From JABAQJ01 sp046327745 (GTDB lineage: Bacteria; Gemmatimonadota; Gemmatimonadetes; Gemmatimonadales; Gemmatimonadaceae): a stretch of DNA of 64,000 nucleotides. The position numbers and the translations under genes are program-made. The stretch is from positions 55,762-119,761 of the forward strand of contig JAXLXV010000022.1 of NCBI GenBank assembly GCA_046327745.1, read 5' to 3'. The notes under the pieces are model-generated. The model was given only the letters and a program-made list of their open reading frames with translations, was not told the origin of the DNA and ran no database searches. Position 1 is the first letter of the stretch. Each line of letters begins with the position of its first letter. Positions 1-7,737 of the stretch are shown here, piece after piece.

Positions 1-1
1 C

Positions 2-457
2 GGCGGCAGCGACTCCATGACCATGGTGGTCTTGACGGGTCTGCTGATCGGACAGCTTGGGCCGGCAGCATCGTTGGCCGTTCAGATTGGCCTGCTGTAC
101 ATCGCGTCCCAAGCCATCCTCTCTTACTTCATCGCCGGCGTCGTCAAGCTCGGCAATAGCGAATGGCGAGATGGGTCGGCGCTGGCCGTGTTCATCGCGC
201 GGCCGGAATATGGTACGCCGGCGCCCGTCACCGCCTGGCGTGAGCGAACGTTGTTGCTGACGGTCGCCTCGTGGGCAGTCATCGGGTTCGAATGCCTCTT
301 TCCTTTGGCTCTCGCCCACCAGTACGTCGCCGGAGCTCTGGTCCTGTTGGCGTTCCTGTTTCACCTTGGGAACGCGTGGGTCTTTGGATTGAATCGATTC
401 CTGTGGGCGTGGGCCGCGAGTTGGCCGGCGATATTGTACGCCGCGACTATCCGTTGA
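2..457 (+). CDS. C-terminal part of an HTTM/SdpB-like membrane protein (5' truncated by window edge)
   Basis: The reading frame is open to the left edge of the window, so the true start lies outside; the first ATG inside is at 17. The visible 146-151 residues hold about four hydrophobic segments. A short polar stretch with Lys-Leu-Gly, Trp-Arg-Asp-Gly and an Arg-Pro-Glu-Tyr motif sits between the first two. This arrangement resembles the HTTM / SdpB / gamma-carboxylase-like integral membrane family, where a helix ending in K-x-x-x-x-W-x-x-G is typical. The family assignment is tentative; that it is a multi-pass membrane protein is clear. The substrate is unknown. Confidence 0.6.
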   Translation, partial: GGSDSMTMVVLTGLLIGQLGPAASLAVQIGLLYIASQAILSYFIAGVVKLGNSEWRDGSALAVFIARPEYGTPAPVTAWRERTLLLTVASWAVIGFECLFPLALAHQYVAGALVLLAFLFHLGNAWVFGLNRFLWAWAASWPAILYAATIR

Positions 458-760
458 CCACACGACGAGTCTCCATCTCAAGGATGATCTCCGCACCCGC
501 CTGAAGGGCAAGATCACTCGAAAGGCGTCGACGTGCGAATGGTTCAACGGTCATCGGTCGGCGACGCATGCAGGGCAAGGCGTTCCTTCGCGTGTCATCC
601 GGACGTTAGGCAAGCAACATCTGTGAACCATGTCCGGTGCTGTGACGGGTGATGTGCCGGCCGTTACAGACGCATTTCGCGAACACCCGCACGATGCGAC
701 GTCCGGAATACTCGCGTCGGCTCACACCCGGCGTGGAACGATGTCGACGAGGATCCGACC
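458..760. other. Gene-free stretch
   Basis: About 300 bases with no convincing reading frame on either strand. It contains one copy of the CGTTAGGC word (604-611). I see no clear hairpin with a T-run, and no promoter I would defend. Confidence 0.5.
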
Positions 761-1888
761 ATGCTCACACGCCAGCTTAGGCGCGCCGCCCGCATGACGC
801 CCTTGGCCGTGCTCGCCGCAATATGTGTGTTTCCCAGTGCACTGAACGCACAGTCCCTTCCTATCAACACCTCCATCGGTCCAGCACCGGTGAGTGGGTG
901 CACCACCGTGTCCGAGCGTGTAGCGGTCAATAGCGCGCGCTCGAACGCCGAGGAATTACGGACTTTCATCAATCGCGCGCAGGAGGCGTCTTTGGTCGGC
1001 GACCACGTTGTAGCGCGCGATTCGTACCGAAGCGCCGTGGCCATCGCCCCATTGGAACCGCGCCTGACGTATTACCTGGGTCGCGAGTACGAGGCGCTGA
1101 ACGACGGATCCGCAGCCGTTCAGACCTACTGCCGATACCTCGCACTCGCGCCGACATCCGCTGATGCCGATGAGGTGCGCGGTCGGATTGCTCGCCTGAC
1201 GCCGGCGAGCGAAATCGAGAAGCAAGGCGCCGTGTTGTCGCTCTTCCAGTCCGCGGTGATCCTCCTAGCGCGTGGAGACTTCGTGGCCGCGGACTCCCTG
1301 CTGACCGAAGTCGCTCGCATCAATCCATCACCCGCCGTCTACTATGATCGCGGCCTGGCCCGCGCCGCGCGCGGTGCTCGAGATTCCGCGATGGCCGACT
1401 TCAAACGGTACATGGCGGCCACGCCCAGTGGTGCGGACCATGCCGCCATCAATCGGGCTTTGGCCGCTCTTCCGCGGCACGTCTACTCGCCTGGGCGATC
1501 GCTACGAAACGGTCTGATCTTCCCAGGTGTGGGGCAGGTGGCCACGCGACGCCCACTGCTGGGACTCGTCGCGTTAGGTGCGCTCGGAGGGGCCTTGACC
1601 CTCGCCCTGCAATGGACGCAGGAGTATCAGCTCGTTGCACAGCGCGACGGCCAGGGACGATTGTCGGCGGACTCGGTCCTCGTGACGGTTCACCCAACGG
1701 CCGCGTTAGGGTATTCGCTGGCCGCTGCCACGTGGCTTGGCGCGGCCCTGGAATCGTACGCCTACGCGCGGCGAACGCACTCGGCCAGCGCGGGCATCAT
1801 CGAGCGGAGTGCTACGGGCGTTCCCCGCTTCATCGTCCAGCCGTTGCTGGGGGCTCGGACCGGGGTCGGACTCGAGTTCACCTGGTAG
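761..1888 (+). CDS. Secreted or membrane-anchored TPR-repeat protein
   Basis: 375 residues. A signal peptide ends near residue 30 (Leu-Asn-Ala before Gln-Ser). Residues about 55-235 hold tetratricopeptide-like helices with the small-residue pattern of TPRs (for example YYLGREYEALND and YYDRGLARAARG). After that come two hydrophobic segments (about 250-282 and 308-332) with a Phe-Pro-Gly-Val-Gly-Gln motif, as in DUF5683-like membrane tails. The function is probably protein-protein scaffolding at the envelope; no enzyme motif is visible. The TAG stop lies inside the left copy of a 9-bp direct repeat that flanks a small palindromic element. Confidence 0.75.
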   Translation: MLTRQLRRAARMTPLAVLAAICVFPSALNAQSLPINTSIGPAPVSGCTTVSERVAVNSARSNAEELRTFINRAQEASLVGDHVVARDSYRSAVAIAPLEPRLTYYLGREYEALNDGSAAVQTYCRYLALAPTSADADEVRGRIARLTPASEIEKQGAVLSLFQSAVILLARGDFVAADSLLTEVARINPSPAVYYDRGLARAARGARDSAMADFKRYMAATPSGADHAAINRALAALPRHVYSPGRSLRNGLIFPGVGQVATRRPLLGLVALGALGGALTLALQWTQEYQLVAQRDGQGRLSADSVLVTVHPTAALGYSLAAATWLGAALESYAYARRTHSASAGIIERSATGVPRFIVQPLLGARTGVGLEFTW

Positions 1889-1940
1889 CAGAATGGTAGT
1901 GGGGCAGTTTCAATCAAAATGACCCACTACCTAGCAGAAT
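1886..1940. repeat. 37-bp palindromic element flanked by 9-bp direct repeats (IS-end or MITE-like)
   Basis: A 37-bp core (1895-1931) has terminal inverted repeats GGTAGTGGGgCA / TGACCCACTACC (11 of 12 paired). It is bounded by perfect 9-bp direct repeats TAGCAGAAT at 1886-1894 and 1932-1940. The layout mimics a target-site duplication around a miniature element. It could also work as a weak hairpin terminator for the TPR gene, though no T-run follows. The core resembles what I remember of IS21-type ends, but I cannot verify this. Confidence 0.5.
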
Positions 1941-1947
1941 TGCGGGC

Positions 1948-1977
1948 TTGACGTCTTCGGCCTTGCCATTGTATATA
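1948..1977 (+). promoter_or_regulatory. Sigma-70-like promoter of the VOC/ArsR/SRPBCC operon
   Basis: A -35 box TTGACG (1948-1953) and a -10 box TATATA (1972-1977) are separated by 18 bp, about 75 bp upstream of the first gene. This is the best promoter match I found in the window. Its -10 end overlaps the palindromic operator. Confidence 0.6.
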
Positions 1978-1991
1978 ACCAAATGGTTATA
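1974..1991. promoter_or_regulatory. Palindromic operator, probable ArsR-family binding site
   Basis: TATAACC-AAAT-GGTTATA is a perfect 7-bp inverted repeat around a 4-bp centre, overlapping the -10 box of the operon promoter. ArsR-family repressors typically bind such AT-rich dyads, and the third partner of this operon context is an ArsR protein (2570-2935). Autorepression is the natural inference. Confidence 0.65.
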
Positions 1992-2053
1992 GAACCCGTG
2001 TCGTTACCAGACGGGCCGCGGAGCGGCGCGTCGTCACCTGTTGAGTGCGACCC

Positions 2054-2527
2054 ATGAACAAGATTGTCCCCTTCCTGTGGTTCAACGGAAATGCCGAAGA
2101 GGCCATGAACTTCTACGCCTCGATCTTCACGAACGCCAAGATCGGCCGTGTCACGCGGTACGGAGATGCCGGGCCAGGGCCGAAAGGGAGCGTGATGTCA
2201 GCCACCTTTGAGCTAGAGGGCCAATCCTTCTACGCGTTGAACGGCGGGCCGATGTACAGCTTCACACCCGCGATCTCCATGTTCATCAACTGCGAAACGC
2301 AGGCAGAGGTCGACCACTTCTGGGAAAAGCTTTCGGCCGGTGGTGAGGAGCAGCCGTGCGGGTGGTTACGCGACAAGTTTGGGCTGTCGTGGCAGGTGAT
2401 TCCCACCATCCTGGGGCAACTCCTCAGCGATCCCAATCCGAAGCGTTCGATGGGTGCCATGCAGGCGATGCTGAAAATGAAGAAGATCGATATCCGCGCT
2501 TTGCAGCTGGCGGCAGATCAAGCGTAA
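2054..2527 (+). CDS. VOC-fold protein, PhnB / 3-demethylubiquinone methyltransferase-like
   Basis: 157 residues from the ATG at 2054; a GTG nine bases upstream is possible, but the family usually starts with the M-x-K-I-x-P-F-L-W-F-x-x-N-A-E-E-A strand seen here. The sequence has the glyoxalase/bleomycin-resistance fold pattern: N-terminal LWF-NGNAEEAMNFY, a central SVMSATFELEGQSFYALNGG, and a C-terminal GWLRDKFGLSWQVIP. Such proteins are often annotated as 3-demethylubiquinone-9 3-methyltransferases, but that activity is doubtful; a metal-binding or small-molecule-binding role is safer. It is the first gene of an operon with an ArsR regulator and an SRPBCC protein, a common trio. Confidence 0.85.
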   Translation: MNKIVPFLWFNGNAEEAMNFYASIFTNAKIGRVTRYGDAGPGPKGSVMSATFELEGQSFYALNGGPMYSFTPAISMFINCETQAEVDHFWEKLSAGGEEQPCGWLRDKFGLSWQVIPTILGQLLSDPNPKRSMGAMQAMLKMKKIDIRALQLAADQA

Positions 2528-2569
2528 GGCCGTGGAACGGCCTAAATCTCACTCGACCACGCGTTCCCC

Positions 2570-2935
2570 ATGGCACATCGCCTAGACGCAACATTCGCCG
2601 CGTTGGCCGACCCCACCCGTCGGGCGATCCTGTCCCGACTGGCCTTGGGCGATGCCTCGGTATTGGAGCTGGCGGAACCCTTCTCCATGAGCCAGCCGGC
2701 CATATCCAAGCACCTCAAGGTGCTGGAGCGGGCCGGCCTGATCTCGCGCGGCCGAGTGGCGCAACGACGGCCATGCAAGCTGGAAGCGCGACCGCTGGCT
2801 GAGGCGAATGAGTGGCTGGAGCGCTATCGGCAGTTCTGGGAAGGCCGCTTTGTGAAGCTTGATGCCCTGCTGGACTACATGAAGACCACTGAGCCCAAAC
2901 ACCACCGCCGGAAGCGGAAAGGAGATTTGCCATGA
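2570..2935 (+). CDS. ArsR/SmtB-family transcriptional regulator
   Basis: 121 residues. The winged helix-turn-helix spans residues about 5-90: ALADPTRRAILSRL at the front, a recognition helix MSQPAISKHLKVLERAGL, and a wing before the basic RRPCKLE stretch. No metal-binding ELCVC-type cysteine box is present, so it is not an arsenic sensor. It fits the subgroup that travels with SRPBCC/AHSA1 proteins. The stop overlaps the start of the next gene (ATGA), which implies coupled translation. It is the likely ligand of the palindrome at 1974-1991. Confidence 0.9.
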   Translation: MAHRLDATFAALADPTRRAILSRLALGDASVLELAEPFSMSQPAISKHLKVLERAGLISRGRVAQRRPCKLEARPLAEANEWLERYRQFWEGRFVKLDALLDYMKTTEPKHHRRKRKGDLP

Positions 2936-3423
2936 CCACCACTCGCACCGTTCAGGTGACGACGCCCTCGGACCACGAGGTGACGATCACCAGAACATTC
3001 GACGCCCCGCGGACGCTGGTGTTCAAGGCGTTTACCACGCCCGAGCTGATCACGCAGTGGCTACATGGGCCCGAAGGTTGGCAGATGGTCACCTGTACGT
3101 TCGACCTCCGCGTAGGCGGAAAGGTCCGCTACGCGTGGCAAAAGGCCGGCGGCCCGTCCATGGGACTTACGGGAACGATCCGCGAAGTAAAGCCTCCGGA
3201 GCGAATCGTTCACACTGAAATCTTCGACGACGATTGGACGGGTGGTGAAACGCGTGTCACCACCACATTCAATGAAGATCGTGGGCAAACGACAGTCACC
3301 ATCAACGTTCGTTATGCATCCGTCGAAGCACGCGATGGCGCGTTGCGCACCGGCATGACCGAGGGAATGGGCGCCACGTACCGCATGCTCGACGAACTGC
3401 TGAACAACTTGCAGAAATCCTGA
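2932..3423 (+). CDS. SRPBCC / AHSA1-family protein
   Basis: 163 residues. It shows the START-like AHSA1 signature: an N-terminal ITRTFDAPRTLVFKAFTTPELITQWLHGP, a central GGKVRYAWQ, and IVHTEIFDD, ending in a long amphipathic helix (DGALRTGMTEGMGATYRMLDELL). The family forms a hydrophobic ligand cavity; the ligand is unknown. It is translationally coupled to the ArsR gene through a 4-bp overlap. A strong hairpin follows 20 bases after the stop. Confidence 0.88.
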   Translation: MTTTRTVQVTTPSDHEVTITRTFDAPRTLVFKAFTTPELITQWLHGPEGWQMVTCTFDLRVGGKVRYAWQKAGGPSMGLTGTIREVKPPERIVHTEIFDDDWTGGETRVTTTFNEDRGQTTVTINVRYASVEARDGALRTGMTEGMGATYRMLDELLNNLQKS

Positions 3424-3446
3424 CGTCTCAGTCTCGCAAGATGCCG

Positions 3447-3485
3447 ATGGCCACCGCTGAGTCTACTGGCGGTGGCCATTGCTTT
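3447..3485 (+). terminator. Hairpin terminator after the ArsR operon
   Basis: A perfect 11-bp stem, ATGGCCACCGC (3447-3457) with GCGGTGGCCAT (3469-3479), has an 11-base loop and is followed by TGCTTTA. The T-run is weak, but the position directly after the last gene of the operon supports termination. Confidence 0.65.
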
Positions 3486-3662
3486 ACCAGTCTGGAGACT
3501 GAGTGCCGAATCCGCGTTAGGCTCGGCGGCCAAGTGTGATGGATGACACGGCGCAGGAAGTGAGGGCGCGACATGCTTCCGTCCCCTTCGGCGAGCGCAG
3601 CCTTGTCGCCGAACTGCCATGCTGGCCCCGCCAGGTGGTTCCTTCCCCCGGAGGAGGTAAGA

Positions 3663-4145
3663 ATGAGTGAAGTCGAGCGGCTACCGAATGCCGGTGTCAG
3701 GGTTCCTCCGCCGCTACTCTTTGCCATTCCGTGGCTTGCCGGTTACGCCCTTGGTCGCATGAAGCCAATCCCCATCGTCACGCGAAACGCGGCGCCGGAG
3801 TTCAGTGTCTTCGGATGGGCGCTTATCGGGATCTGGTTGGTCCTCATGGTATGGGCGGTCATCAGCTTTCGAGGGGCCCGCACCTCGCTGCTCCCCTATA
3901 AGCCGGCGACCGCCTTTGTGACCACTGGGCCGTACCGACTGAGCCGCAACCCGATGTACGTGTCGCTTGGCGCGCTGTATCTGGGCATGGCCTGCTTGTT
4001 GAACACACTCTGGCTGGTCGTGCTATTTCCCCTGGCCGTCTGGTTGCTCCAGCACTTTGTCATCGAACGGGAAGAACTGTATTTGGCCAGTGCGTTCGGG
4101 CGAGACTACCAGGAGTACTGCGCGCGCGTGCGTCGTTGGATCTGA
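3663..4145 (+). CDS. Isoprenylcysteine carboxyl methyltransferase (ICMT/PEMT)-like membrane protein
   Basis: 160 residues from the ATG at 3663, chosen because a good GGAGGAGGTAA ribosome-binding site precedes it. There are four hydrophobic segments. The family signature is in the second half: GPYRLSRNPMYVS, then a helix pair, then ERE-E-YL--AFG--Y--Y---VRRWI at the C-terminus. These motifs form the S-adenosylmethionine site of ICMT/phospholipid methyltransferase-like proteins. The bacterial substrate is not known. Confidence 0.85.
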   Translation: MSEVERLPNAGVRVPPPLLFAIPWLAGYALGRMKPIPIVTRNAAPEFSVFGWALIGIWLVLMVWAVISFRGARTSLLPYKPATAFVTTGPYRLSRNPMYVSLGALYLGMACLLNTLWLVVLFPLAVWLLQHFVIEREELYLASAFGRDYQEYCARVRRWI

Positions 4146-4164
4146 GCGAAGTGTAGGTCGCTCA

Positions 4165-4857
4165 CTACTCGCCCCATGGCGAGGCCGCTGGTTCGGACAG
4201 GTCGCGTACTCGGAATGACGGACCGCGAGAGGCGTGGCTCGCAAAGAGCATCTGATCCAGGTCTCCCGCGGTCACCCCGGTCTGCATGAGATCTACGCCC
4301 GCCACCTGCAACGCGTCCAAGTCACTGTCCGAGTCGCATCCCCGGGCGATCAACGGAATGCCGTAGTCTCGCGCGAACTCGGCGACCGCTGCGACTTCGC
4401 GAAACAGCTCTGGCAGATGGCCGATGCCACGAACACTGTCAGGGCCGATCCGGAGATACGCCGGTCGCACCTCTGAGATCAGGCCAAGCGTGGGCATGAT
4501 CCAGCTGCCGCGCAATTCCATGATCGTCGCGATGCCAGCATCTCGTACTCGTTCGACCGTAAAGGCAAAGCGCCTGACGAGAAAGTTGGTCGAGTTGGTC
4601 AGGATGCCGAGCATCAGGTTTTCCCGACGCCCCTGCATGGCCTGCAGTACCGGCAGCAGCTCGTCGTCAATCCGCGAGAGATCGAGCGGATCGGGGTAAG
4701 CGACAACGCCGTGGTGTACGATGGTCGACACGCGACTTGCCATGGAATCAGCCGGTGCTGATTCAGCGGCGCCCACATAACGACGGAGCGTCTCGCGCCG
4801 CAGCAGGAGTCGCGGGAAGCGGGTTGTTGGCACGGAACTCGACATGAATCGACTCAC
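4165..4857 (-). CDS. Degenerate EAL-like (TIM-barrel) domain protein
   Basis: 230 residues from a GTG at 4857; an ATG at 4845 is an alternative. The C-terminal half follows the EAL-domain order: a strand ending in LRIGPDSVRGI where active enzymes have K-I-D, a helix with FREVAAVAEFARDYGI, and PLIARGCDSDSDLDALQVAGVDLMQ where active enzymes have A-E-G-V-E-T. The catalytic Lys/Asp and Glu are therefore replaced, and no N-terminal E-A-L is present. If the assignment is right, it is a c-di-GMP-phosphodiesterase relative that has lost catalysis and may bind c-di-GMP or a protein. Its start overlaps the upstream receiver-like gene by a GTGA junction. Confidence 0.55.
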   Translation of the reverse strand: MSRFMSSSVPTTRFPRLLLRRETLRRYVGAAESAPADSMASRVSTIVHHGVVAYPDPLDLSRIDDELLPVLQAMQGRRENLMLGILTNSTNFLVRRFAFTVERVRDAGIATIMELRGSWIMPTLGLISEVRPAYLRIGPDSVRGIGHLPELFREVAAVAEFARDYGIPLIARGCDSDSDLDALQVAGVDLMQTGVTAGDLDQMLFASHASRGPSFRVRDLSEPAASPWGE

Positions 4858-5201
4858 GCCTCTGGAGTTCGTCGTGCCGAACGCGAAGCCTGTCCGCTGG
4901 ACCGACCGACACCCGGCGCGTGATGTTCAAGCCAAATCAGCGCTGGCGGCGCATACCCCGACGCTCCGGGCGCCATCCGTCCCTGCGCGCCCTCCGTGAG
5001 GGCCAGATTGAACACCCCGTCGGGCCAGTCGCGCAGACTTCCAACAACCGCTTGATACGAGAAGCGCCGGACCAAGGCCGCGGCTTCCGCTGCATCGAGC
5101 GCCCAATCCACCTGGTAACCGAGAAAGACCAATCGCTGAGCAATCACGCGCGTCCGGGTGTTCTCGCCCAGGGCGAGGACGCGCGATGGTTCGTTCGACA
5201 T
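4854..5201 (-). CDS. Degenerate response-regulator receiver-like protein
   Basis: 115 residues from the ATG at 5201 (a TTG three codons earlier is less likely). Residues about 1-70 follow the receiver pattern: a first strand SRVLALG, a helix RTRVIAQRLVFLGYQVDWA, DAAEAAALV, then a third strand QAVVGSLRDWPDG. The phospho-acceptor Asp expected at the end of that strand is replaced by Gly/Ser, and the acidic pair near the N-terminus is missing. It probably acts without phosphorylation. Translational coupling to the EAL-like gene suggests they work as a pair. Confidence 0.5.
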   Translation of the reverse strand: MSNEPSRVLALGENTRTRVIAQRLVFLGYQVDWALDAAEAAALVRRFSYQAVVGSLRDWPDGVFNLALTEGAQGRMAPGASGYAPPALIWLEHHAPGVGRSSGQASRSARRTPEA

Positions 5202-5524
5202 GAGTAGCAAGAGAGAATGGCAAGAGACCAGAACTGGAGAGGCAAGGGGTGCGCCAGCATGCGCCCCTCGGATCGTTCTGTAACGCGTTGTCCAAAAACG
5301 ACTTGTCGAGCGAACAAACGCGTGTCATGCGAAGTGGTCCGTGAGCCGGATGGCGATTTCCGGAATTCAGATATTGGCTGGCACCGAGACGCATTTGCCC
5401 ATCGAGACCACGCGCTTGCCGCCGGGTGGCTCACGAGCAACGCGGCGCGCTACCTTCCCCGGGCGCCGCTGCACACGCAGAATCGTGCGTCACCCTTCAG
5501 GCTCAACAAGCGTTAGGCAACTCA
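5202..5524. other. Divergent intergenic region
   Basis: About 320 bases between the minus-strand receiver-like gene and the plus-strand phosphatase. It must hold both promoters, but I see no clean -35/-10 pair. One CGTTAGGC word lies at 5511-5518, just before the phosphatase start. Confidence 0.4.
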
Positions 5525-6193
5525 GTGACTCGTAACGTGATTCTTCAGGCTCAGGCGATTCTCTTTGACATGGATGGTGTGCTCGTAGACTCGCGCGCCG
5601 TGGTGGAACGCGCTTGGCGTGTCTGGGCGGTGAAGCACCAGCTGAACGTCGACGCCATACTCCGTGTGGCTCATGGTCGTCGAACCAGGGACACCGTCGC
5701 GGAAGTGGCGCCACACCTGGACCCGATTGCCGAAGGTGATTGGCTCGATGCTGCGGAGCGCAAAGACAGTGAAGGCATCGTTCCGGTGCCAGGTGCGGCG
5801 GCGCTCCTTGCCGCCTTGCCGCGCTCACGCTGGGCCATCGTGACCTCGGCGGATCAGTCTCTCGCGCGAGAACGACTGGGCACGTGCGGACTGCCACTTC
5901 CCGATCATCTGGTGTCCACCGATCGCGTCGCGCGAGGCAAGCCGAGCCCCGATGGATATTTCATGGGCGCGCAGTTGCTTGGTTTTTCTGCCGGTGACTG
6001 CGTGGTGTTCGAGGACTCGGCACCTGGTATCGAGGCGGGCCGCGCTGCCGGCATGAGAGTCATTGGCGTTGCCACAACCCAGCTCAAATCCGCGATCCAG
6101 GGTGTCGAGGTCGTGATCGAGGATCAGACACGGGTTCGGGTGCAATCATCCGACGCCGGACTCTCACTGACACTGGAAACCGACGACAGGTAG
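5525..6193 (+). CDS. HAD-superfamily (subfamily IA) sugar-phosphate phosphatase
   Basis: 222 residues from a GTG at 5525; longer in-frame extensions lack family similarity. Motif I is ILFDMDGVLVDS (nucleophile Asp and acid Asp), motif II is WAIVTSAD (Ser/Thr), motif III is the Lys in ARGKPSPDGY, and motif IV is VVFEDSAPGIEAGRAAGM. This is the beta-phosphoglucomutase / glycerol-3-phosphatase / sugar-phosphatase type with a small alpha-helical cap between motifs I and II. The likely reaction is dephosphorylation of a small sugar or polyol phosphate; the substrate cannot be read from the sequence. Confidence 0.88.
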   Translation: MTRNVILQAQAILFDMDGVLVDSRAVVERAWRVWAVKHQLNVDAILRVAHGRRTRDTVAEVAPHLDPIAEGDWLDAAERKDSEGIVPVPGAAALLAALPRSRWAIVTSADQSLARERLGTCGLPLPDHLVSTDRVARGKPSPDGYFMGAQLLGFSAGDCVVFEDSAPGIEAGRAAGMRVIGVATTQLKSAIQGVEVVIEDQTRVRVQSSDAGLSLTLETDDR

Positions 6194-6347
6194 GAGCTGA
6201 CGGAAGCCTTGTCGCAGGTGACGGGGCCTTCGTCCGAGCGACTCCGTCTGTTTGGCCTCGTACCAATGGTGCTGCCAAGCGCGGACTAGCCCGCCGAGCG
6301 GCCATGTCAGGCGCCTTTGTCCCGGCCGTTGACCCTTTCACGGACCC

Positions 6348-6503
6348 ATGAACGACCATGCCCGGCTTGATGAGTTGCTCGAACAGCGCGGTCTCGCCAT
6401 GCGAGAATTCACCATAGGCGAGGAAGCCGCCGCCGACGTACTGGGCCCCTGTCCGTTGTTGGTCCTAAGATCGCCTGAGGACCGCGTTAGGCGCCTGGGT
6501 TAG
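6348..6503 (+). CDS. Possible 51-residue small protein, unknown
   Basis: ATG at 6348 to TAG at 6501-6503. The peptide starts MNDHARLDELLEQRGLAM, with a protein-like mix of charged and hydrophobic residues and mostly G/C third positions. It overlaps the last 17 bases of the convergent serpin gene. No ribosome-binding site is obvious and I recognise no family. It may be chance. Confidence 0.2.
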   Translation: MNDHARLDELLEQRGLAMREFTIGEEAAADVLGPCPLLVLRSPEDRVRRLG

Positions 6504-7737
6504 CGATCTTCCCCATGAAGACGATGGAGCCCGAGAGTCGCTCGCGGATCGCAAAGATGAACGGCCGATCGATCCTGACGACGGGCGGTTGCGCTGGGGC
6601 CGACGTTACGCCAACACCAACGGTGGTGACCGCGGCGGCCTCCGTCCCCTCCTCGTTCACGTCGACAAAGGTGTTTTGACGGACAAACGAGATGAACAAG
6701 TGGCGGCCAGCCGTCTGCGACATGCGTGTGAAGTCGGCGCCGTCAGGAACAAATGCTTGTCGCATGCCGAGCTGTTTCAGTGGAGCGTTCAGGCTGTCAT
6801 CCCATGTCAGCTTGAATTTTGGAAGGTGAATCTCCGCCTTAGTCTCGTTGAGACTGGCCACGGCGCCGGCCCACATCGTTGGCGTCAGCGACGCGAGAAA
6901 ACTATCGGCCGACGTTCCTTCATCCGGCAGCAGGATCGTCATGGCAAACGCGTCGCCGCCATAGGGCAACTCAATCACCCGAGCGCCGGCCATAGTGCCC
7001 AGACGCACTGCACCGGTGCGCTGCATGGTGGGCACGTTGACGCGCCCCGCCGCGGCCGAGAATGGCTCTGAGGTCGTCTTCGACTTGTCGAATTGCTCCC
7101 GCCAACTGCCCTTGAACCAGATCGCGTTCGCCAGCAGCATCACGATGTCGTTGTCCAGAGCATCGATCACCTTCGGGATCCGCCCGTTCGTGCTCCGGCT
7201 CGCCCAATCGTTGATGGTGGACACCGCCTGAGGGGAGCGCATGTCGAGCGCCGCGACCTCGGCGTCGAAGTACGTCTTGGTATCGTTCAGGAAAGTCGTC
7301 TCGAATGCCGAGGCCATCGTGCGATCGTACCAAATGGCATTCGCCAGTTGGAACTGAACCTTGGGATCGAGCGTGCGCAGGAGTTTTACCAGGGACTGAT
7401 ATCCACCGTTGATCTCGGTCAACGTGCGCGATCCAAAACCCAGCGCGCTCCGCATCTCCGCGTAGGTCGTCCCCGCAGCGCCATTCATGGTCATCCCCAG
7501 GGCCATGGAGGCCGAGAGGGGCGAGATGAACACGTTCTTGCCGGACCACGTGGTATTGACCTCGCGCAGCAGGCCGAACGCAAACTGGTTGCTGCTGGCG
7601 ATTAGCTCCTGTTCGGCGGGAGCGAGTGCGCGGGGCAGGGACGTAATGGATGCGGCGGGATCTGGACTGGATGGCTGGCCGCACGCTGCCGCAAGCACCG
7701 AACCACCTGCCACCAGCATCGACGTCAAACGTCGCAT
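6487..7737 (-). CDS. Serpin-family serine protease inhibitor, lipoprotein
   Basis: 416 residues, close to the usual serpin length. The N-terminus is a lipoprotein signal with lipobox L-A-A-A-C (Cys19), so the protein is envelope-anchored. The serpin body is recognisable: FAFGLLREV and NVFISPLSASMALGMTMNGAAGTTYAEM near the start, ANAIWFKGSW in the middle, and the C-terminal FVDVNEEGTEAAAVT hinge, ending DRPFIFAIRERLSGSIVFMGKI. The hinge E-E-G-T-E-A-A-A-V-T has the small residues required for loop insertion, so it should be inhibitory. The reactive-centre bond lies in the following VGVTSAPAQP stretch. Its target may be an extracellular protease of competitors or of the cell itself. Confidence 0.93.
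   Translation of the reverse strand: MRRLTSMLVAGGSVLAAACGQPSSPDPAASITSLPRALAPAEQELIASSNQFAFGLLREVNTTWSGKNVFISPLSASMALGMTMNGAAGTTYAEMRSALGFGSRTLTEINGGYQSLVKLLRTLDPKVQFQLANAIWYDRTMASAFETTFLNDTKTYFDAEVAALDMRSPQAVSTINDWASRSTNGRIPKVIDALDNDIVMLLANAIWFKGSWREQFDKSKTTSEPFSAAAGRVNVPTMQRTGAVRLGTMAGARVIELPYGGDAFAMTILLPDEGTSADSFLASLTPTMWAGAVASLNETKAEIHLPKFKLTWDDSLNAPLKQLGMRQAFVPDGADFTRMSQTAGRHLFISFVRQNTFVDVNEEGTEAAAVTTVGVGVTSAPAQPPVVRIDRPFIFAIRERLSGSIVFMGKIANPGA

Noticed and set aside
284..296. tRNA T-loop-like GGGTTCGAATGCC
   Set aside because: No acceptor stem or anticodon arm fits around it, and it lies inside an intact membrane-protein reading frame.
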